Assembly (NCBI RefSeq): GCF_003721515.1
Contig: NZ_RJJD01000010.1
Coordinates: forward strand, 33,786-97,785
Reading direction: 5' to 3'
Length of the DNA stretch: 64,000 bases
From: Rufibacter latericius
GTDB lineage: Bacteria; Bacteroidota; Bacteroidia; Cytophagales; Hymenobacteraceae
Of this stretch, positions 7,318 to 16,130 are shown piece after piece. Position 1 is the stretch's first letter, and the number at the start of each line of letters is the position of its first letter. A program made the translations under genes and the position numbers. Under the pieces are notes generated by a model. That model was not told the DNA's origin, searched no databases, and was given only the letters and a program-made list of their open reading frames with translations.

Positions 7318-8745
7318 ATGACCCCTGCAGAAGCGCTCCGCAAGAACTTTCCCTTTGAACCCACCCAGGACCAGGCCAACCTGTTCCAGAAACTGGATCA
7401 TTTCATCATGCGCCGCACCGGCCTGAAAGAGGTGTTCCTGCTCAAAGGCTTCGCGGGTACGGGTAAAACCACGGTGGTGAGCGCTTTGGTGAAAATCCTG
7501 AACAGCTTCGGGTATAAATATGTGTTGCTCGCACCTACCGGACGGGCGGCCAAGGTCATGTCCACGTACTCGGCCAAGCCGGCTTCTACCATCCACAAGA
7601 AAATCTATAAGCAGACCGCTAACCCGTATTCAGACGGATTAGCATTTTCGCGTCAGCCGAACAAGAGCGAGCAGGTTATCTACATCGTGGACGAGGCTTC
7701 CATGATTTCTGATGATAAAGCTTTCGGTGACAGTGGTTTGCTGCAGGACCTTTTAGGGTACGTTTTCGAGAAACCAAGCAATAAACTGCTGCTCATCGGG
7801 GACACCGCCCAGTTGCCGCCGGTAAACCAGACTATCAGTCCGTCTTTGGATGCGGGTTATCTGCAAGGCAATTTCCAGTGCCACGTTCACGAGATGGAAA
7901 TGCGCCAGGTAATGCGGCAAGCTGAAGAATCTGGTATTCTGATGAACGCCACCCGCCTTCGGAATGAGCTTGTCAAAGAGCAGCCCGAACTGGCTTTCAA
8001 GACTCGCGGTTTCCGGGACATTTTCTCCATGCGGGGAGATAAACTGGAAGACGGCTTGCGGTATGCCTATGACAAGTTCGGGATAGACAATACCACGGTG
8101 ATCTGTAGGTCAAACAAAACCGCCAATCTGTACAACCAGCACATCAGAAGGCAGATCTTCTTTGCCGAGGACGAGATAGGGGTAGGGGATTACCTCATGA
8201 TCGTGCGCAACAATTACACCTGGCTGCCCAAGGATTCCAACATCGGGTTCATGGCCAACGGCGATTTCGTGGAGATAACCAAGATCATCCGGTACGAGGA
8301 AATGTACGGCATGCGCTTCGCCGATGTGCGCATTAGGTTCGTGGATTATCCAAATGAAGAGGAATTGGACACCAAGATCATGCTGGACACCCTGTACTCA
8401 GAGGCTCCCGCCCTGCCCGCCGACAAGAACAAGGAACTCTACCAACAGGTACTGGAGGATTACCAGCACATTGCCAACAAGCGGGCCCGAGCCCAGGAGA
8501 TGCGGCAGGACAAATACCTGAACGCCCTTCAGGTGAAGTTTGCCTATGCGCTCACCTGCCACAAAGCCCAGGGCGGCCAGTGGCAAGCCGTTTTCGTGGA
8601 CCACGGATTCCTAAAGGATGATCTTGTAAGCCAGGAGTTTGCCAGGTGGTTGTATACAGCCGCTACCCGTGCCTCAGAACAGCTGTTCCTGGTGAACTTC
8701 AACGAGAAACTCCTGGAGAATGCACCAGAACGTGTAGAAGATTAA
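7318..8745 (+). CDS. RecD/Dda-like superfamily 1 DNA helicase (AAA family ATPase)
   Basis: ATP-dependent helicase of 475 residues. Walker A GFAGTGKTT at residues 44-52, Walker B IYIVDEASM near residue 122, motif III LLIGDTAQLPPV, and the C-terminal UvrD-like box TCHKAQGGQWQAVFVD followed by YTAATRASEQLFLV. This is the compact Dda/RecD2-like arrangement without RecBC partners, so it is probably a repair or replication-fork helicase rather than part of an exonuclease V. Translation starts two bases after the thioesterase stop. Confidence 0.9.
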   Translation: MTPAEALRKNFPFEPTQDQANLFQKLDHFIMRRTGLKEVFLLKGFAGTGKTTVVSALVKILNSFGYKYVLLAPTGRAAKVMSTYSAKPASTIHKKIYKQTANPYSDGLAFSRQPNKSEQVIYIVDEASMISDDKAFGDSGLLQDLLGYVFEKPSNKLLLIGDTAQLPPVNQTISPSLDAGYLQGNFQCHVHEMEMRQVMRQAEESGILMNATRLRNELVKEQPELAFKTRGFRDIFSMRGDKLEDGLRYAYDKFGIDNTTVICRSNKTANLYNQHIRRQIFFAEDEIGVGDYLMIVRNNYTWLPKDSNIGFMANGDFVEITKIIRYEEMYGMRFADVRIRFVDYPNEEELDTKIMLDTLYSEAPALPADKNKELYQQVLEDYQHIANKRARAQEMRQDKYLNALQVKFAYALTCHKAQGGQWQAVFVDHGFLKDDLVSQEFARWLYTAATRASEQLFLVNFNEKLLENAPERVED

Positions 8746-8785
8746 GTACCTTCGCTTAGGCAAACTGAACATACGAACCAGACGA

Positions 8786-9235
8786 ATGAAAAAACTTCTT
8801 TTTGGCGCTTTATTCCTGCTTGTTGGGAGCTCGGCGGCGATGGCGCAAGACACCACTGGCACCAAAGTGGGTACTGCCCCGGTAGCCCCAATTGCACCAT
8901 CAGTTCCAACTCCGGTGGGTCCGTCCATCGTTTTTGAAGAGCCTAAATTCAACTACGGTGACATAAAGCAGGGCGATGTCATTGAGCATGACTTTCTGTT
9001 TACCAACAACGGCACCTTACCCCTGATTATCTATAATGTAAAAACCACCTGCGGTTGTACTGCCACAGAGTTTCCTCAGGCTCCGGTGATGCCCGGCGGA
9101 ACCGCTGTGATCAAAGCCAGCTTCAACAGTGCTAAGAAACGGGGGCAGCAAAACAAAGTGTTAATTGTGGAGTCAAATGCCGTTCAAGGCAATGTTCAGG
9201 TTGTTTTTTCCTCCAACATTGCATCCGCCGATTAA
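8786..9235 (+). CDS. Secreted DUF1573 domain protein
   Basis: Exported protein of 149 residues with a clear signal peptide (KKLLFGALFLLVGSSAAMAQ). Residues about 50-145 form a DUF1573 domain, an Ig-like fold common in Bacteroidota: HDFLFTNNGTLPLIIYNV, then TTCGCTATEFPQAPVMPGG with the typical CGC pair, and a final strand near the C-terminus. Function is not established. It lies 40 bases after the helicase gene and before a strong terminator; TACCTTCG at 8747-8754 is a one-mismatch -7 box, so it may have its own promoter. Confidence 0.88.
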   Translation: MKKLLFGALFLLVGSSAAMAQDTTGTKVGTAPVAPIAPSVPTPVGPSIVFEEPKFNYGDIKQGDVIEHDFLFTNNGTLPLIIYNVKTTCGCTATEFPQAPVMPGGTAVIKASFNSAKKRGQQNKVLIVESNAVQGNVQVVFSSNIASAD

Positions 9236-9267
9236 GGTTTTACCTCTGTTTTTCTAAAAACACCATA

Positions 9268-9305
9268 AAAAACGCCTCTCCTACTTTTGCAAGAGAGGCG
9301 TTTTT
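9268..9305. terminator. Bidirectional terminator
   Basis: Arms AAAAACGCCTCTC and GAGAGGCGTTTTT around 12 bases, between the convergent DUF1573 and DUF423 genes; poly-A and poly-T flanks serve both strands. Confidence 0.85.
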
Positions 9306-9324
9306 CATTACAACTAAAGGATTT

Positions 9325-9708
9325 CTACTTCAGGTTTTTCACCAGGGCCCAAACCAGGTTCAACCAGCCGCCAATCAGGAACAAGCCCCCGATAGGGGTG
9401 ATGGCGCCCATCCATTTTATGCCCGTGAGGCAGAGAATATACAAAGAGCCTGAGAAAATGAGGATGCCAATCAGAAAGCAGATGGCCGAGAGGCGCATAC
9501 CGGTGGCCGCGGGGAATTGGGTCATGAGAACGCCCACCAATAGCAAGCCCAGGGCATGGTACATCTGGTATTTCACGGCGGTCTCAAAAGTATCGGTGCG
9601 GCCGGTCTCAGTGAGTAATTTGGCCAAACCATGGGCTCCAAAGGCTCCTATCATCACACCCAATCCGCTCAGGAGGGCTCCCAGGATCAATATCGTTTTA
9701 ATGGTCAT
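9325..9708 (-). CDS. DUF423 family membrane protein
   Basis: Small inner-membrane protein of 127 residues with four predicted hydrophobic helices, of the YgdD/DUF423 family. GALLSGLGVMIGAFGAHGL near the N-terminus and YQMYHALGLLLVG in the second helix are the family hallmarks. Function is unknown. It starts 21 bases after the yggS stop and is probably the last gene of that minus-strand unit. Confidence 0.9.
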   Translation of the reverse strand: MTIKTILILGALLSGLGVMIGAFGAHGLAKLLTETGRTDTFETAVKYQMYHALGLLLVGVLMTQFPAATGMRLSAICFLIGILIFSGSLYILCLTGIKWMGAITPIGGLFLIGGWLNLVWALVKNLK

Positions 9709-9729
9709 TTTAAGAAATCAGGTTAAAAG

Positions 9730-10413
9730 CTAGGTTGTAATAGAATAGTCCCGGTTCCCGAAGATGGCGCTGCCCACTCTAATTATGGTGCTTCCCTCGG
9801 AGATGGCCAATTGGTAATCTGAACTCATGCCCATAGAAATCTCCTTGAAGTGGGCAACTCCTGGGAAGAACTCCTCCCGCAAGGCCTCAAAGTAGCCTCT
9901 CAGTCGGGCAAATTCCCGCTGCAGGTGCGCAGAGTCATTGGTGTTGGTGGCCACGCCCATGACCCCGCAGATGCGCACGTTACCCAGTTGGCTGAACTCA
10001 TCTGACCTTAGGATCTGCCTGGCTTCTTCCAGGTCCAGCCCGAATTTGGTTTCTTCCTCAGCGATGTAGAACTGCAGCAGGCAATCAATTACGCGGCTAT
10101 GTTTTTGGCCTTGTTTGTCAATTTCCTGCAGTAAACGCAAACTGTCAACCGACTGGATCAGGTGCACGAACGGCGCGATGTATTTTACTTTATTGGTTTG
10201 CAGGTGCCCGATCATGTGCCACTCCACATCCGCGGGAAGTTGCGGCTGTTTGTCTTTCATCTCCTGCGCCTTGTTTTCCCCAAAAGCCCGTTGTCCGCCA
10301 TCATAGGCTTCCTGGATCAACTCCACCGGGTGGGTTTTGGACACGGCAATCAGGCGGCAGTTGGTACCCGCTAAACGGCTCTGAAAATCCCGTATGTTCT
10401 CTTGTATGGTCAT
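9730..10413 (-). CDS. yggS: YggS-family PLP homeostasis protein
   Basis: Pyridoxal-phosphate-binding protein of the YggS/PLPBP family (about 227 residues), a single-domain alanine-racemase-like barrel that buffers PLP and affects amino acid and B6 balance. The PLP lysine is in LIAVSKTHPVEL near the N-terminus; WHMIGHLQTNKVKYI and MGMSSDYQLAISEGSTIIRVG (residues near the phosphate site) are diagnostic. An ATG at 10437 gives eight more residues, but the ATG at 10413 (MTIQENIRDF) fits homologues better. It follows batA by 67 bases on the same strand. Confidence 0.93.
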   Translation of the reverse strand: MTIQENIRDFQSRLAGTNCRLIAVSKTHPVELIQEAYDGGQRAFGENKAQEMKDKQPQLPADVEWHMIGHLQTNKVKYIAPFVHLIQSVDSLRLLQEIDKQGQKHSRVIDCLLQFYIAEEETKFGLDLEEARQILRSDEFSQLGNVRICGVMGVATNTNDSAHLQREFARLRGYFEALREEFFPGVAHFKEISMGMSSDYQLAISEGSTIIRVGSAIFGNRDYSITT

Positions 10414-10480
10414 GTAAGCCGATGAAAAATTAGGCAAGTCTTGTTAAATCAAACCAATAACTAAAAACCAACATCTACCG

Positions 10481-11530
10481 TCAGTCTTCTAACGCATTGG
10501 TGAAAAAGGTGTTTTTGAGCAGCAGCCACAGCAACAGCATAACAATTGCCCAGCGCAAATATATCTGGTAATAGTCACGTGTGTCACGGTAGCGGGTTTC
10601 TTTTATCTCGGTTTTCTCCAGGGTATTGATCCGTTGGAAGATCTGCGTCAGGGAATTGGCATCTTGGGCCCGGAAGAACTGTCCCTCAGAAAGGGAGGCG
10701 AGCTGCCGAAGCGTTTTTTCCTCCAAACCTGTCTGAATGGTGACCATTTTACCCGTAGAATCGGCTTCCATCTGCACGGTTCCCTCTTTTCCGATGCCCA
10801 CGGTATACAGCTTCAACTGGAAGGCATGCGCCAATTGGGCGGCCAACTCGGGGTCCAGGCTTCCGGCGGTGTTTTCCCCGTCACTGATAAGGATGCACAC
10901 CTTTGATTTGGCCTTCGATTCCCGCAGCCGGTTAATGGCCACTGCCAAGGCGCTCCCGATAGCGGTTCCGTCTTCCGAGACCATCCCCAGGTTGATGCCT
11001 TTGATACTTTCCCGGATCAGTTCATAGTCGGTAGTGAGGGGAGCCAGGGAAAAGGCACGGCCGGCGAAAACCACCAACCCTATGCGGTCCTGCACACGGC
11101 CGTTCACAAACTGAAGCGCAACATCTTTGGCAGCTTCCAGGCGGTTGGGTAGAAAATCGGTTAATTCCATGGAGCCAGACACGTCCATGACCAGCACAAT
11201 GTCAATGCCTTCAGCGGAGAGCTCTACGGTTTCATCGGTTTTCTGGGGGCGGGCCAGGGCTACCAGCACCAGCATGAGAAATAGCCCGAACACCACATCG
11301 GGGATGTAGCGCAGCACGCTGCTCCAGTGCCAGGTGACATCGCCTTCAAACAAGGCCACGTCCATTTTCCGGCGGAACCGCACCGTAAAAAGCCACCGCA
11401 GCAGAAATAGTACCGGCACTGCAAAAAGCGCATACAAAAAGCTTGGGCTTTCCCAATCAAAAGACTGGAAAGTACTCCATGAGAACCAGTGGAAGTTCAG
11501 CCAGGAAAAATCAGCGGGTGTTTGCCACAT
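10481..11530 (-). CDS. batA: BatA-like VWA-domain membrane protein
   Basis: Bacteroides-aerotolerance-type protein of 349 residues. Hydrophobic segments lie near residues 30-50 and 75-95, then a von Willebrand A domain with the MIDAS motif DVSGS (VLVMDVSGSMELTDFLPNRL), the Thr of LAPLTTDYELI and the Asp of LISDGENT, and a C-terminal helix (WAIVMLLLWLLLK). BatA proteins act at the membrane with MoxR ATPases, probably in envelope or protein-complex maturation. Its start overlaps the preceding gene by 20 bases. The usual BatB, BatC and BatD genes do not follow. Confidence 0.9.
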   Translation of the reverse strand: MWQTPADFSWLNFHWFSWSTFQSFDWESPSFLYALFAVPVLFLLRWLFTVRFRRKMDVALFEGDVTWHWSSVLRYIPDVVFGLFLMLVLVALARPQKTDETVELSAEGIDIVLVMDVSGSMELTDFLPNRLEAAKDVALQFVNGRVQDRIGLVVFAGRAFSLAPLTTDYELIRESIKGINLGMVSEDGTAIGSALAVAINRLRESKAKSKVCILISDGENTAGSLDPELAAQLAHAFQLKLYTVGIGKEGTVQMEADSTGKMVTIQTGLEEKTLRQLASLSEGQFFRAQDANSLTQIFQRINTLEKTEIKETRYRDTRDYYQIYLRWAIVMLLLWLLLKNTFFTNALED

Positions 11531-12461
11531 TGCGCAGAGAGTCTCGGATTAAAACATAGCGGTAAGCGGCAAAGTCGGCTAACTGCGAGAGGGAATCGGT
11601 TACTTCGGTTTCATCATCGGAAATAATGTTCCCGTAAATGGCCCGGTCACATACCTTAAGGGCGTTACTCACCCGTTCGTCTTCTTCATAGTAAGAGGCG
11701 ATTTCTTTGGTGGTAAACGAGTTGATGGCGGTGTCTTCTAGTTTGGTTAAGTAATTCTTCCACAAAGTGATAGCGCGTTCCAGTTGATCCAGGGTTTTAC
11801 CTCGTTGGAAACGCTCCCGTGAGGTCTGGAACCTGGAAAGGAACTGCGTCTGGTCTTTGCGCAGCACGTACAGCCGGTACCGCAGGTTAATTCCCTGCCC
11901 AAACAAAAGCCAAAGCCCGCCAATCAAAATGGCACCTGCTAAAGCACCTAAGGACCAATACACATAGTTGAATTGCGCCGGAACCGGCTCTAGTTGGGTC
12001 GCCGATTTCAGGGGAAGCGGGTCTTCAATCGTGGATACCTGTTGCCGCAGAAAAACAGAATCTGGGTTGGTGGTCAGTTGCAGGGTGTCGCCGCTATGAA
12101 AAAGTTGAGCAGTGACTTGCAAAGTTTGCACGGGTTTCAGGCTGAAGGTGCGCAAAAGGTAAATGGTGCTGTCGGTACTGACGCCTTTAACGGTCCGGGT
12201 AGGGAAGAAGTCTTTCCGGACCACCTCAAACGGAGCAAACTTGAAAGAGGTATCTGGGAAGACCACCTCGGCCTGGGGCGAATGCCTGGACCGCAGCACA
12301 TACTTCACCGTTTGGCCCAAATCTACGGAGTCGCGCAGGAAAAAGCCTTCTACCTTTACGGCAGGTAATTGGGCCTGGCAGAAGAAAGGCAGCAGGCACA
12401 GGAAAAGCCAGCAGGTCTTTTGGAGTAGTGGATGCAAATTTAAAGGTTCACTGGGCAGCAA
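11511..12461 (-). CDS. Bat-locus membrane-anchored protein, BatD-like N-terminal half
   Basis: Protein of 316 residues between DUF58 and batA genes. It has a signal peptide (residues 1-30, ending CQAQ), an extracytoplasmic beta-rich segment to about residue 165, one membrane helix (VYWSLGALAGAILIGGLWLL) and a cytoplasmic helical tail. This is the layout of the small BatD/DUF4381-like proteins of Bacteroidota Bat operons; no catalytic motif is seen. Its role is inferred from context: anchoring or supporting the BatA-MoxR assembly. It overlaps batA by 20 bases and follows DUF58 after 111 bases that hold a dispersed palindrome. Confidence 0.7.
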   Translation of the reverse strand: MLPSEPLNLHPLLQKTCWLFLCLLPFFCQAQLPAVKVEGFFLRDSVDLGQTVKYVLRSRHSPQAEVVFPDTSFKFAPFEVVRKDFFPTRTVKGVSTDSTIYLLRTFSLKPVQTLQVTAQLFHSGDTLQLTTNPDSVFLRQQVSTIEDPLPLKSATQLEPVPAQFNYVYWSLGALAGAILIGGLWLLFGQGINLRYRLYVLRKDQTQFLSRFQTSRERFQRGKTLDQLERAITLWKNYLTKLEDTAINSFTTKEIASYYEEDERVSNALKVCDRAIYGNIISDDETEVTDSLSQLADFAAYRYVLIRDSLRNVANTR

Positions 12462-12522
12462 AGGTTGGCTGCCAGCAGTAGTTTATAGGTTTCGTTCTTC
12501 AAGTTCCTTTTAAAGGGAAACT

Positions 12523-12559
12523 GTTTCAGGGCTGTTTTCAGGAAAACAGGTCCAAAAGG
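12523..12559. repeat. Dispersed palindromic element
   Basis: Well-preserved copy with arms GTTTCAGGGCTGTTTTC and GAAAACAGGTCCAAAAGG around two bases. Lies between the DUF58 gene and the next gene of the Bat locus. Confidence 0.6.
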
Positions 12560-12572
12560 CTGGTGTTCGTTC

Positions 12573-13454
12573 TCAGGAACTCCGTTTCATGATTTTGTTA
12601 CGCGCCCTGAACAGGTGCACCAACTGTGGCACGTAGTCCTGCTCCACAAAAATAGGAAGGAAATCGGCTTGGTATTGGCGACACAGTTTGGCCAGGCGTT
12701 CCTGGTTCCTGGCGTAGGGGAGAAGGTACCGTTCCCTGAAATCCCTGGAAGAGGTGTTCACCCAGATGGTTTTGCCGGATTCCTTATCCTGCAGCGGAAT
12801 AATGCCCAGTTTAGGGAAATCAATCTCGCGCTTGTCCATGAGTTGCAGCACAATGAGGTCGTGTTTCTTGGCCAGCATGATCAGTTCGCGCTCGTAATTC
12901 AAATCAATGAAATCTGAGATCAGGATGATGATGCTCTTGCGTTTGACCACGTTGAGGCACAGCTTGATCCCCGCCCCGATGTTGGTTTTCAACGACTGCG
13001 GCTGCAATACCGCTAGGGTCTTGATAAGGCTGTAGGCGTGTTCATTGCCTTTGCTGGGCTTCAGGTAGCGTTCTTTGCCGTCGCTGAAGCAGATCATGCC
13101 CAACTGGCTTCCCTGTTTTAAGGCCGATAACGCCAAAATACCTCCAATCTCTTTCCCGATGTCCATTTTCTGGGTTCCGGGTGTGCCTAAGGAATGGGAA
13201 CCGCTCACGTCCAGCAGCAGGAATACGTTTTGCTCTTTTTCCTCGCGGTAAGTCTTCACAAAGGTACCATGGCCCTTGGCCGATACGTTCCAGTCAATGG
13301 AGCGCACGTCATCGCCGTACTGGTAGGCGCGCACGTCATCGAACTCCAGTCCAGAGCTTTTAAAGACCGATTTGAAGTCGCCCTGCATTTGGGCGTCAAT
13401 TGCCTTTCTGATCTGTATCTCGTACTTTCGTAGCTTCCTGACCAAGTCTTTCAT
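12573..13454 (-). CDS. DUF58 domain protein of the Bat locus
   Basis: Cytoplasmic protein of 293 residues with a DUF58 domain and VWA-like core (FLLLDVSGSHSLGT). The DUF58 signature is GLEFDDVRAYQYGDDVRSID followed by WNVSAKGHGTFVKTYREE, around residues 30-65. DUF58 proteins pair with MoxR AAA ATPases; no moxR gene lies upstream in this window, where a divergent gene begins instead. An ORF extension to 13616 exists, but the ATG at 13454 (MKDLVRKLRKYEI) matches the family start and avoids overlap with the divergent gene. A -7 box (TAAGTTTG) lies 33 bases upstream. Confidence 0.9.
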   Translation of the reverse strand: MKDLVRKLRKYEIQIRKAIDAQMQGDFKSVFKSSGLEFDDVRAYQYGDDVRSIDWNVSAKGHGTFVKTYREEKEQNVFLLLDVSGSHSLGTPGTQKMDIGKEIGGILALSALKQGSQLGMICFSDGKERYLKPSKGNEHAYSLIKTLAVLQPQSLKTNIGAGIKLCLNVVKRKSIIILISDFIDLNYERELIMLAKKHDLIVLQLMDKREIDFPKLGIIPLQDKESGKTIWVNTSSRDFRERYLLPYARNQERLAKLCRQYQADFLPIFVEQDYVPQLVHLFRARNKIMKRSS

Positions 13455-13487
13455 ACCTGCAAAGGGTTGTGCAGCGTTAAAATTACC

Positions 13488-13495
13488 CAAACTTA
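13488..13495 (-). promoter_or_regulatory. Candidate -7 element of the DUF58/Bat operon
   Basis: TAAGTTTG on the minus strand is a full TAnnTTTG match 33 bases upstream of the DUF58 ATG. No well-spaced TTG was found. Confidence 0.35.
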
Positions 13496-13506
13496 CGAAC
13501 AACCGC

Positions 13507-13998
13507 GTGAAAAAACGTTTGTGCCTCCTTTTACTGCCGCTGGTGCTTCTGGCCTGTACTCCCGAGCAAGAGAAACCAGCCGATCTGATTACGGAGGAAA
13601 AGATGGCCCGCATCATGATAGACGTTCACCTCACCGAAGCCGCCATCGCCCGTACCATCCACCACTTTGATTCTTCCCGAGCCGCCTACCGCGCTGCCCA
13701 TAAACAAATCCTGAAACGACAGGGAGTATCAGACAGTGCGTTCAAACACAGCTACGATTTCTATCTCTCCAACCCGGCCACCCTGGATAAAATCTATGAG
13801 ATAGTGCTGGATAGCCTGAGTCTGCGCGAGGCTAAAATGACCGCCCAAGTGGCTACCACCGATTCTACTACCACCCTGGAGCATGCCCCAGAAGCAGTTC
13901 CAGACACCATCAAGGCCAAAACAAAGTTGAGCAAGTTCAAGCGTATTTCGGTGCCAGATTCCCTAAAAGGGCTTCAAAAGAAAAGAATGATCAAATAA
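13507..13998 (+). CDS. DUF4296 domain lipoprotein
   Basis: Lipoprotein of 163 residues. The likely start is the GTG at 13507, giving VKKRLCLLLLPLVLLACTPE with lipobox LLAC; the longer ORF from 13372 would antisense the DUF58 gene. The DUF4296 domain follows: LITEEKMARIMIDVHLTEAA near residues 28-47 and the later block IYEIVLDSLSLREAKM. The family is restricted to Bacteroidota and has no known function. The gene overlaps the convergent csaA gene by eight bases. Confidence 0.82.
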   Translation: MKKRLCLLLLPLVLLACTPEQEKPADLITEEKMARIMIDVHLTEAAIARTIHHFDSSRAAYRAAHKQILKRQGVSDSAFKHSYDFYLSNPATLDKIYEIVLDSLSLREAKMTAQVATTDSTTTLEHAPEAVPDTIKAKTKLSKFKRISVPDSLKGLQKKRMIK

Positions 13999-14329
13999 GC
14001 CGTTTGCCGTTTGGCACCTGAGCTTGCGGTTGCGCCAGCACAATATGGCCTTCCTCGTCTTCGAACCCCGTCACCAACACCTCAGACAGCCAAGACCCGA
14101 TCTGTTTTTTAGGGAAGTTAGCCACGCAGATCACCTGTTTGCCTACCACTTCTTCTAACGTATAACGGCGCGTGATTTGTGCGCTGGACTTCTTAATTCC
14201 TAATTCTCCCAGATCTACCCACAGTTTAAAGGCCGGTTTTCGGGCCTCAGGGAAAGCCTCTGCCCGCACAATGGTGCCTACCCGCAGGTCTACGGCCATG
14301 AACTGGTCCCAGGTGATGTTGTTTTCCAT
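13991..14329 (-). CDS. csaA: tRNA-binding domain protein CsaA
   Basis: Small OB-fold protein of 112 residues, the stand-alone tRNA-binding domain (CsaA) described as having chaperone- or secretion-related activity in Bacillus. Seen: WDQFMAVDLRVGTIVRAEAF at the N-terminus, LGIKKSSAQITRRYTLEE, and GKQVICVANFPKKQIG with the residues of the RNA-binding face. The ATG at 14329 (MENNITWDQF) fits the family; the ORF runs to 14374. Its stop overlaps the convergent DUF4296 gene. Confidence 0.9.
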   Translation of the reverse strand: MENNITWDQFMAVDLRVGTIVRAEAFPEARKPAFKLWVDLGELGIKKSSAQITRRYTLEEVVGKQVICVANFPKKQIGSWLSEVLVTGFEDEEGHIVLAQPQAQVPNGKRLI

Positions 14330-14472
14330 GGTGGTTTTTGCGCCCAAGATAAGGCCTCTGCCTTGAAGCGACAAATACGCTTGTCACTCCGTAGAAACCT
14401 CTGCGGCAGGCCCGCGTATCCAAAGTGGCGGTTCTATGATGGCGGCTGCCTCACTCTATACCTCACCAAACT

Positions 14473-16014
14473 ATGAAAAACAACACGGGTACAACTTTGT
14501 CTGTTTGGCAGCCGGGCGTGGAAATGCCGGTTACCCAAACCTTGAATAGCAATATCACCACCGATGTCTGCGTGGTAGGGGCCGGTATCTCAGGCCTGAC
14601 CACTGCCTACCTCTTAGCCAAGGAAGGCAAGAAAGTAGTGGTCCTGGAAGCCGGGGAAATCTGTGGCGGGGAAACCAGCCGCACTACCGCGCACCTTTCC
14701 TGGGCCCTGGATGACCGATACTCTACCCTGATCAAAGTTTTCGGGAAGGCCCAGGCCCTGCTGGCCTACGAAAGCCACCGGGACGCCATCCTCAAGATCG
14801 AGGAAATCATCAAGGACGAAAAGATCCAGTGTGATTTTCAGTACTTGCCGGGTTACCTTTTCTTAGGAGCCACTGACACCGAAGACCAACTAGACCAGGA
14901 ATTGGCGGCTTGTCATGAATTAGGCATCATGGATGTGGTGAAACTGAAGCAATGTCCATTGCCCAGCGTCAGCGAAGGTCCTTGTCTGGAGTTTCCGCGG
15001 CAAGCCCAATTTCACCCGGTGAAGTACCTTTCAGTACTTGCCCGCTACATCCTGGATCACGGTGGGGAAATTTACACCAACAGCCACGTAAAAGAGTTTG
15101 ACACCGGCCGGGTACACCGCGCCACTACGGATGTTGCTTTTTCGGTGACCGCCAACCATTTAGTGGTGTGTACCAATACCCCGGTCAATGATCAGGTGAC
15201 CATGCATACCAAACAGGCTCCCTACCGTACCTACGTCATCGGGGCTCGGGTACCGAAAGGCACGGTTCCTACCGCCTTGTACTGGGATGATTCTGACCCT
15301 TATCACTATGTGCGCCTGGGCAACATCGCCGGAGAGGAAAACCTGGACTCTGAGATTCTGATTGTTGGGGGCGAGGACCATAAAACGGGCCAGAGCAATG
15401 GAGACGAAAGCGAGCGTTTTGATTGTCTGGAAGAATGGACCCGCAAGAAATTCCCCATGACGCAGGATGTGGTGTTCCGCTGGTCGGGGCAGGTGATGGA
15501 ACCGGTAGATTTCATGGGCTTCATTGGCCGGAATCCGGGAAACAGCAAAAACGTGTACATCGCCACCGGCGACTCGGGGCATGGTATGACGCACGGCACC
15601 ATAGCCGGTATCCTGATCACCGACCTAATCTGCGAACGCGTCAATCCTTGGGAAAAACTGTATGACCCTGGCCGCGTGACTTTCTCCACTGATTCAGCCA
15701 AGGAATTCCTGAAGGAGAACCTCAACGTGGCAAGCCAGTATTTAGATTGGGTAAAACCAGGCCACAAAGAGCAGGAAGAGATTGCCCCGGGTACCGGAGT
15801 GGTGGTGCAGAAAGGCGCCGGTAAAGTAGCCGTGTACTGTGATGCCCAAGGAGTCCGGCACGAAAGCTCGGCGGTGTGTACCCACCTGGGTTGTATTGTG
15901 CACTGGAATAACCTGGAAAACTCCTGGGATTGCCCCTGCCACGGTTCCCGCTTCGATCCGTACGGGAAAGTAGTGGCTGGCCCGGCGCCCCGGGACCTAG
16001 AAAAGCTTTCCTAA
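14473..16014 (+). CDS. FAD-dependent oxidoreductase fused to a C-terminal Rieske [2Fe-2S] domain
   Basis: Two-domain enzyme of 513 residues. Residues about 25-390 are a DAO-type FAD oxidoreductase with the dinucleotide motif [19 protein letters not shown] and the FAD C-terminal block [18 protein letters not shown]. Residues about 420-513 form a Rieske domain with both ligand pairs: C-T-H in SAVCTHLGC and C-P-C-H in [11 protein letters not shown]. Such proteins are widespread but poorly characterised; the DAO part resembles amine or amino acid oxidases, and the cluster would pass electrons to or from the flavin. It is monocistronic, followed by a large hairpin. Confidence 0.9.
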   Translation: MKNNTGTTLSVWQPGVEMPVTQTLNSNITTDVCVVGAGISGLTTAYLLAKEGKKVVVLEAGEICGGETSRTTAHLSWALDDRYSTLIKVFGKAQALLAYESHRDAILKIEEIIKDEKIQCDFQYLPGYLFLGATDTEDQLDQELAACHELGIMDVVKLKQCPLPSVSEGPCLEFPRQAQFHPVKYLSVLARYILDHGGEIYTNSHVKEFDTGRVHRATTDVAFSVTANHLVVCTNTPVNDQVTMHTKQAPYRTYVIGARVPKGTVPTALYWDDSDPYHYVRLGNIAGEENLDSEILIVGGEDHKTGQSNGDESERFDCLEEWTRKKFPMTQDVVFRWSGQVMEPVDFMGFIGRNPGNSKNVYIATGDSGHGMTHGTIAGILITDLICERVNPWEKLYDPGRVTFSTDSAKEFLKENLNVASQYLDWVKPGHKEQEEIAPGTGVVVQKGAGKVAVYCDAQGVRHESSAVCTHLGCIVHWNNLENSWDCPCHGSRFDPYGKVVAGPAPRDLEKLS

Positions 16015-16026
16015 TCATTTAGGTTG

Positions 16027-16090
16027 TTAAGCAGAGAGCCGTTTAGAGCCTGATTTTCATGAATCAGGCTCTAAACGGCTCTCTGCTTAA
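16027..16090. terminator. Very long hairpin containing a dispersed palindrome
   Basis: Perfect 29-base arms around a six-base loop, between the convergent oxidoreductase and DUF922 genes. The inner part (16041-16076) is the window-wide palindrome (GTTTAGAGCCTGATT / AATCAGGCTCTAAAC); the outer part (TTAAGCAGAGAGCC and its complement) extends it symmetrically. Likely a bidirectional terminator. Confidence 0.8.
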
Positions 16091-16130
16091 ATTGCTTTAT
16101 TTGAAGCATTTAGCTAAAGTCTGTGAGAGT

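Noticed and set aside
13372..13506. N-terminal extension of the DUF4296 ORF
   Set aside because: It would lie antisense to the DUF58 start and bury the lipoprotein signal; the GTG at 13507 gives a proper lipobox.
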